A stretch of 64,000 nt of DNA from Tomocerus qinae. Taxonomy: Eukaryota > Arthropoda > Collembola > Entomobryomorpha > Tomoceridae. Shown piece after piece: positions 58,501-64,000 of the stretch (position 1 is the stretch's first letter; every line of letters begins with the position of its first letter). The notes below the pieces were generated by a model. That model saw only the letters and a list, made by a program, of their open reading frames with translations. It was not told where the DNA came from and searched no databases. The stretch covers positions 41,085,909 through 41,149,908 of the forward strand of contig CM034547.1 in NCBI GenBank assembly GCA_020055645.1. Reading direction: 5' to 3'. A program made the translations under genes and the position numbers.

Positions 58501-59532
58501 ACCACAACAGGAACAAATAAACGAAGGCGACTGACAAATCTTTTCTTTGTATTTATCTAGATTATCCTCGTACGATGGTTGGAATAGTCTTCGTTTTTTC
58601 CTTTGTAGTTCTGCATTTCTTATTTGGACATCTCTTTTGTGGTCAGAATCAGTCATAAACTTACGTTTTCTTTCATTGTCCTTTAATTTCTCTGGGGTAC
58701 GGTAAATTGGATCTTGTCTTGCCAGACTCCGAGAAGCACTATTTATAGCCTGATCCTTTTGTTGTCGTTGCCGATCTTCTCTGATGTTTTGTTGAGATAT
58801 GTTTTTGACAAACCGATCCCGTTCCGCTATTTCTGGTTTCTGTCGAGCTTGACGACGTATAGCTGTGTCAACAGTTTGTTCCTCTTGTCGTCGTTGTTGG
58901 TCCTCTCTGATCTTTCGATAAGAAATGTTTTTGACAACACGGTCCCGTTCCGCCTTTTCTGGGTTCTGTCTAGCTTGACGACGTAGAGCAGTGTTAACGG
59001 TTTGTTCTTCTTGTCGTCGTTGTGGGTCGTCTCTGATCTTTCGATGAGATATGTTTTTGACAACACGGTCCCGTTCCGCCTTTTCTGGGTTCTGTCTAGC
59101 TTGACGACGTAGAGCAGTATCAACAGTTTGTTCCTCTTGTCGTCGTTGTGGGTCCTCTCTGATCTTTTTGTGAGATATTTTTTTGACAACACGATCTCGT
59201 TTCGCTTTTTCTGGGTTCTGTCTAGCTAGACGACGAAAAATAGTATTAGCAGCTTGCTGTCGTCGTTCTGATTCCTCTCTAATTTTTGCACCAGAAACAG
59301 TACCAGAAGCTTCATCTTCTCGTTGTTCTGCTTCCCCGTTTTGTTTAGCATTTTGAGCATTTTGAACTGGTATAGGTGGAGTTTGTATACTTTCAGGAAG
59401 AGCATCTACAATTTCATCGAGATCATCGTCTGTTTTTGTGCTCGACTGTGCTAGCTTAGCTTTATATTCACGATTTGATTTTTGTTTTAATTTTTGCTTT
59501 TGAGAAGCACTTTGCCTTTTTGTTCTCGGCAT
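52572..59532 (-). CDS. Helentron Rep/helicase/endonuclease protein, inactivated
   Basis: Exons on the minus strand: 59532-58288, 58190-57857, 57774-57709, 57642-57565, 57401-55570, 55517-54075 and 53884-52572, all with GT-AG joins that keep frame. Order: a basic N-terminus with four or five 40-residue repeats (RRQARQNPEKAERDRVVKN); a Cys cluster (ICSCCGSLWY, LLCSTC); a DUF6570-like block (LSPLEERLVALRIPFMQI, GNVVNV); the Helitron-like Rep region with HUH-type GSPHSHG and tyrosine motif TYACAKYCVSYILK; Pif1 motifs GGAGVGKS, IIDEISMV, LPPV, ITKSQGSS and YVACSRA; and an exonuclease/endonuclease/phosphatase domain (NVQSFMAHH, AFVEPHT, GDVNIN, SHIDICFS). The Rep exon is interrupted: a stop directly after GSPHSHG and a change of frame about 100 bp later, before HKHSQTC. 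The GDFRQLPP and SDH motifs read GHFRQLPP and SYH. The copy is probably dead but young, since all splice sites remain. Confidence 0.85.
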
Positions 59533-59730
59533 GTCAACTATTACAACAAAGACACATCACAATTAGGTTTATACTCGATTAATGCTTTTTTGGATTACAA
59601 TACAAACGATGAACGTCAATTCCTTACCAGGTGAGTGGCGGCGTTGTAGATCCCACGATAAAATGCACTAGGTGGCTGTAAAGCTAACAATTTTCACGTT
59701 AAAATGTTTCGTACTGTATAATTTTCACGT

Positions 59731-60210
59731 CAATTCCGCACCTGGTGACTGTAAAGCTGGAAAGAATCGAGTATGTCATTTAATAATGAGTAAGGATGCA
59801 TTCGACATGTCAGCTGTTACTTTTAACTCATATTTAGACAATCCTCACGTTAAAATGTTTCAAACTATATTTAAATACTCACCTGCCGTAATTTATGACT
59901 TCCACAAACCAAACGATGCTTCGAATTTGACACAATTTTCACGATAAAATGTTTCGTACTGTATTTAACTAGTCACAATAGACTAAAATCGTAGAACTCA
60001 AGCAATTCCGCACCAGGTGACTGTAAAGCTGGAAAGAATCGAGCATGCCATTAATAATGAGTAAGGATGCATTCGGCATGTCAGCTGTTACTTTTAACTC
60101 ATATTTAGACAATCCTCACTTTAAAATGTTTCAAACTGTATTTAAATACTCACCTGCCGTAATTTATAATTTCCACAAACCAAACGATGCTTCGAATTTG
60201 ATTAACTAAT
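59731..60210 (-). repeat. 272-bp tandem duplication in the Helentron 5' leader
   Basis: The segment containing CAGCTTTACAGTCACC (minus) occurs twice, 272 bp apart (GGAAAGAATC at 59759 and 60031). A related single copy lies in the second element at 63855-63890. Confidence 0.8.
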
Positions 60211-60394
60211 CACAAACTTAATCAATGGAGTGACAATATTGTTGCAATGAAACGAAAATTGTATTCAACAAATCGTTGCACTAAAGAGAAGCTATTTTAT
60301 ATTGCATTTGTCTACCCGCAGTTACAGACCATGTTAATACCAGCGCAGTGTGTAGTCTCAGACTAGCACAGCTCATCCACAGTCCTCTATGCTA

Positions 60395-60475
60395 CTACGC
60401 CGTCTGTTTCACCTGCTGTACTACTACTCTCTGTCTCACCTGCTGTACTACTACTCTCTGTCTCACCTTCTGTAT
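60395..60475 (+). repeat. short tandem repeat in the Helentron leader
   Basis: About three units of roughly 30 bp containing CACCTGCTGTACTACTACTC. The reverse complement is present once or twice at 63325-63380. Confidence 0.8.
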
Positions 60476-60504
60476 TTATATAATTTCCACAAACCAGGGG
60501 ATGC

Positions 60505-60588
60505 ATCAAATTTGAATTCTAATGATAACTGGTTGCTCCTGAATACATTTGCTACCATATGCAAAAAACAGATTTGAAATAAGTTATG
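60505..60588 (+). repeat. 90-bp repeat shared by Helentron ends
   Basis: ATCAAATTTGAATTCTAATG and the following 65 bp recur in reverse complement at 52271-52362 (Helentron 3' side) and at 63214-63297 (second element). Confidence 0.85.
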
Positions 60589-60708
60589 CCACTGCAAAGA
60601 TGTACTTGCTCCTTGCCAATAGTGGACGACCAGACGACCGGACGACCAGACGATCGGACAGAGTGACGGCGACAAATTTATAAGGATACTAAGCAAAGCT
60701 TCGATCCT

Positions 60709-61493
60709 AACAAATATAGAATTTATTTCATAGGGAGACATTCGAGGCAGGCTAACTGTTTTCAGGATTTACAATCCCTAGGATATGCTTTCCAGTCTTT
60801 GTTCAAAAATCCTTGCCATGCATAACTCGAAAACTTGAAACTTTTGGGAAAAAATTATAGAGACAGTGCTGGTAAAGAATTCTTCGACGGAGTGCGCGTT
60901 AATTCAGCAACTCTGTCGGAGGACCCGTTTTCCCGTTAGAGCCCGAAGATTCGGTTGTGACTTTGTTTGGTCATCATTATGCAATTGTCAAATTCAGTTT
61001 CCGTAGATACAGTGTAGTGTACTATCTTTCAAATCCAAATCAATAGGTCCACTCACCCCACGCCTCTGCACTGGTATATTATAGTTATACACAACGTGAC
61101 TGAATACCGTTGTCTATTACTAATCCAAAGGTTTGAAATTACTACTGGTACAACTAACTGCAACTGCCACACCAACCATTTATTCCCCTAGCGGGGGTTG
61201 AGGGGCAGAGTCCCCCATAAAACCCAATTCAGATATCATTCGATAGAGTATATTAGTAATAATAATTTTGTGAGTAAATGGACATTTCACCAGGTTGCAC
61301 AGATAAAAATATTTTTAGAAATTGAAAACAGCTCCAGGGATAGAATATTTTGGGGAAATATTCCAGGGATGAAAAAATAATGTTGTGTACAACTTCCCTA
61401 TTAAATGATCTCACTTTACCGTTAACATTTTACCTAACGTTTAATAGCTTTACATTAACTATTAACAATAAAAACTATAAAATAAAATAACAA
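60709..61493. other. gene-free segment between two Helentron 5' ends
   Basis: Holds a CCCCTAGCGGGGG patch (61185-61200) and dispersed-repeat words TCCAGGGAT (61330-61375). No gene. Confidence 0.4.
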
Positions 61494-62686
61494 ATTAAAA
61501 AATTAAAAACTCATAGGGAGACGCGAGGAAAACTAGAAAACAAGAAAAATTAAAGTTTCTGAATAATTAAAATATGGCGTAATTAAATAAATATTTATGC
61601 CCAAGTCTCCCGGTTGAAATTACAAATTCGAAATCTTTTTACTTTTATTAGTAAAGAACAAAAAATATAAATCATATTGAAAATTGGTTGACTGATTTAA
61701 AAAGGTTCTCCTGAAATGCAGTAAAAAATTTACTATAATGTACCTATATATATCTTTTACTTCTGTGGAGAAATTTAGGAGTTGTGACATAACAAATATT
61801 TTTAAATCGTTATTGCACAGTCTGAAAACAGTCTGAATGGTACCAGGTGGAGACATTAAACAATTTGGCCTTATACAACCAGTTAATTTTTTGCAGCGAA
61901 ATTGTCATGAGTTCTTTTGCGATTAAAGAGGTGTATAGAATCAAAATAAAAGAAAATATTCTTCACTTATTCTTATTCTCTTTGTATGCGATATTCTATT
62001 GTCTTCACCTAGTATCTAGTGGATATGATGCCATTGAGATTTAAGACATCTTGATAACTACGAAATCATAACTTACATGTTACTATTTCTCCCCAACTAA
62101 AAGAATATTTCCTCCAAAATATCTGAGAAAAGAATAAGTGTAGTAAAATTTAAAATAACTATTAACTTGCTTTTTATGTAGGCTTTTCTTTTGTAAACGT
62201 TATTTAAAATTCTACTTATAACTACCACATATTATTAGAATTGCAAATTGAAAACCAATTTTCACATTGCACCAAGGTTGGTGGACATGGTAACACACTC
62301 TGCCACTAGTACTAGGTTAAGTTATAGTTGTTTGAAATACCACTCAAAACCACTTATGGGAGAAACTATCAGGCATTTCCAAGCCATAGAGTAAAAATCT
62401 ATGGCTGCCTTCCTTTTATCCCCATAAGTGGTTTTGAGCGAAATTTCAAACAAGTATGTCTTAACCTAGTACTAGTGACTGACTGTGTTGCCATATCAAT
62501 AAACCTTGCATTGCACAATGCTAAAAACGATTCAAACGATTCAAAATCAATTTCAACCGGGAGACTTGGGCATAAATATTTATTTAATTACGCCATATTT
62601 TAATTATTCAGAAACTTTAATTTTTCTTGTTTTCTAGTTTTCCTCGCGTCTCCCTATGAGTTTTTAATTTTTTAATTTGTTATTTT
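61494..62686. mobile_element. 943-bp inverted-repeat element, copy 3 (interrupted)
   Basis: Same ends as 4243-5185 (AAAATAACAAATTAAAAAAT, CATAGGGAGACGCGAGG). Without the 236-bp MITE and its duplicated octamer it is about 949 bp, close to copy 1, so the family has a fixed length. Confidence 0.85.
62273..62508. mobile_element. hAT-type MITE nested in copy 3
   Basis: Ends CAAGGTTGGTGGACATGG and its near complement ending AAACCTTG, with a perfect 8-bp duplication CATTGCAC. Copy 1 has the empty site (TTCACATTGCACAATG at about 5015-5030). Confidence 0.92.
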
Positions 62687-62845
62687 GTATTTTGTGCGTG
62701 TGAGCGTTGTTGTCTGAGTGTGATTGAACACGATTTGGTTTTATCCGTTAATGTTCATTGAGAATTGTAAGAGAGAGGAGTCACGAATTTTGGTGCTCTT
62801 GCAATTTTGATTAATATTCAGTTTTTTGTTGAATTAAATATTATT

Positions 62846-64000
62846 AGGATCGAAGCTTTGCTTAGTATCCTTATGAATTTGTCGCCGTCACTCTGTCCGA
62901 TCGTCTGGTCGTCCGGTCGTCTGGTCGTCCACTATTAATAAGGAGCAACTATATCTTTGCAGTGCAGTACTGTATTTAGAAATCGATTTCGGTGGGGGCT
63001 ATGATATCATAGGACAATATCTATTAGGCATAATCGCGCGAAGCGCGAAAATTTTTGGCTTATTTTGTCTAAAATGAGTCAAAAATAGCCTAAAAATCAC
63101 ATAAAATCGCGGTATTTTTTGGTATTTTGAAAAAAATTTTCCTTTTTTCTTGGATTTCGGGGGGGGCTTTAGCCCCCAAAGCCCACCCCCTCAATACAGC
63201 CTTGTTGCAGTGGCATAACTTATTTCAAATCTGATTTTTGCATATGGTACCAAATGTATTCAGGAGCAACTAGTTATCATTAGAATTCAAATTTGATGCA
63301 TCCCCTGGTTTGTGGAAATTATATAAATACAGAAGGTGAGGCAGACAGTAATAGTACGGCAGGTGAGACAGACAGCGTAGTAGCATAGAGGACTGACTAC
63401 ACACCGCGCTGGTATTAACATGCTCTGAAACTGCGGGAAACAAATGCAATATAAAATAGCTTCTCTTTAGTGCAACGATTAGTTGAATACAATTTTCGTT
63501 TCATTGCAACAATATTGTCACTGCATTGTAACCCAAAAATGAAAATTGGCTAAAGAAGAGGATTTTTGTCCATTGTGATTAGTTAAATACAGTTTGAAAC
63601 ATTTTATAGTAAAAATTGTCAAAATATAAGAATTTGAAACATTTTAATGTGAAAATTGTCAAAATATAATGAAAATGGTTGTCCATCTTCACTTCATTAT
63701 AAATACACGTGTGGGATTCATCAGTGGTGAGTGCAGTTAACTACAATTATTACAAATCACTATTTAGGTATTGTTTAAATCACAATAATACATTCAATTT
63801 GTATTGCAATCCAAAAAATTATTGATCGGGTATAATCCTAATCGTAACACTCGATTCTTTCCAGCTTTACAGTCTCTGGTGCGGAATTGATTGGGTTGGG
63901 ATTAGTTTGAAACATTTTATCGTAAAAATTGTCAAAATATAATGGAAATGGTTGTCCATCGTCATTTCATTATAAATACACGTGTGGGATTCATCAGTGC
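62846..64000 (+). mobile_element. 5' end of a second Helentron, running off the window
   Basis: Begins AGGATCGAAGCTTTGCTTAG after T and follows the leader of the first Helentron (60708 downwards) in inverted orientation: GTCC/GTCTGG-rich stretch, 90-bp repeat, TACTACGC region, and CAGCTTTACAGTC. No coding part is reached before the window ends. Confidence 0.72.
62965..63204. mobile_element. hAT-type MITE in the second Helentron leader
   Basis: Ends CAGTACTGTATT / AATACAGCCTTG with a perfect 8-bp duplication TTGCAGTG (62957-62964, 63205-63212). The first Helentron has the single unoccupied octamer near 60590-60600 on the other strand. No coding capacity. Confidence 0.9.

Larger units (their letters stand above)
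52271..60708 (-). mobile_element. autonomous Helentron (rolling-circle transposon)
   Basis: Encodes Rep, Pif1-type helicase and a C-terminal endonuclease domain on the minus strand. The proposed 5' end is AGGATCGAAGCTTTGCTTAG at 60708, preceded by T; the same start is seen at 62846 in a second element, also after T. The 3' side ends near 52271, where a 24-bp hairpin (52360-52383) adjoins a 90-bp segment that is repeated inverted near the 5' end (60505-60588). The endonuclease domain separates Helentrons from canonical Helitrons. Exact 3' terminus is not fixed. Confidence 0.75.

Overview
The window is animal nuclear DNA: AT-rich, intron-bearing, and dominated by short inverted-repeat transposons, minisatellites and rolling-circle (Helitron-type) elements. 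The best host anchor is a minus-strand Vsx/Chx10-type paired-like homeobox gene (exons between 41383 and 30601, possibly from 48586). Its octapeptide, homeodomain and CVC domain read cleanly across conserved splice sites. The CVC wording ([19 protein letters not shown]) is bilaterian in style. I cannot name the species; an invertebrate with small introns (52-95 bp) plus a few huge transposon-filled ones fits.

Layout. 1-5200: nested repeats, including two opposed non-autonomous Helentron-like elements carrying a 40-bp satellite, hAT-type MITEs with 8-bp target duplications, and a 943-bp inverted-repeat element. 5383-5761: fragment of a Myb/SANT-like DNA-binding protein. 6071-9821: exactly 121 copies of a 31-bp minisatellite. 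10170-16370: more inverted-repeat elements. 16396-17052: 24-bp minisatellite. 17308-18942: ORF with a YqaJ-type exonuclease domain. 19000-22605: a run of foldback elements.

23236-29368: two head-to-head host genes, a six-exon secreted orphan (minus) and a three-exon four-pass membrane protein (plus). They share a 541-bp spacer containing RFX X-box-like palindromes. 30601-48586: Vsx, whose 9.1-kb intron holds a 38-bp minisatellite, a truncated FLYWCH/MULE transposase gene, tandem MITEs and two plus-strand exons of an apparent nested gene. A 7-kb upstream intron (if real) holds a third Helentron-like element with a 323-bp higher-order repeat.

50362-64000: compound inverted repeats, then an 8.4-kb autonomous Helentron (Rep, Pif1 helicase and endonuclease domains, minus strand), a second Helentron 5' end entering from the right, and MITEs nested within MITEs. 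The Helentron is the likely enzyme source for the short Helentron-like elements (inference). Several insertions are proven by comparison with an empty copy elsewhere in the window, so relative ages can be read directly.
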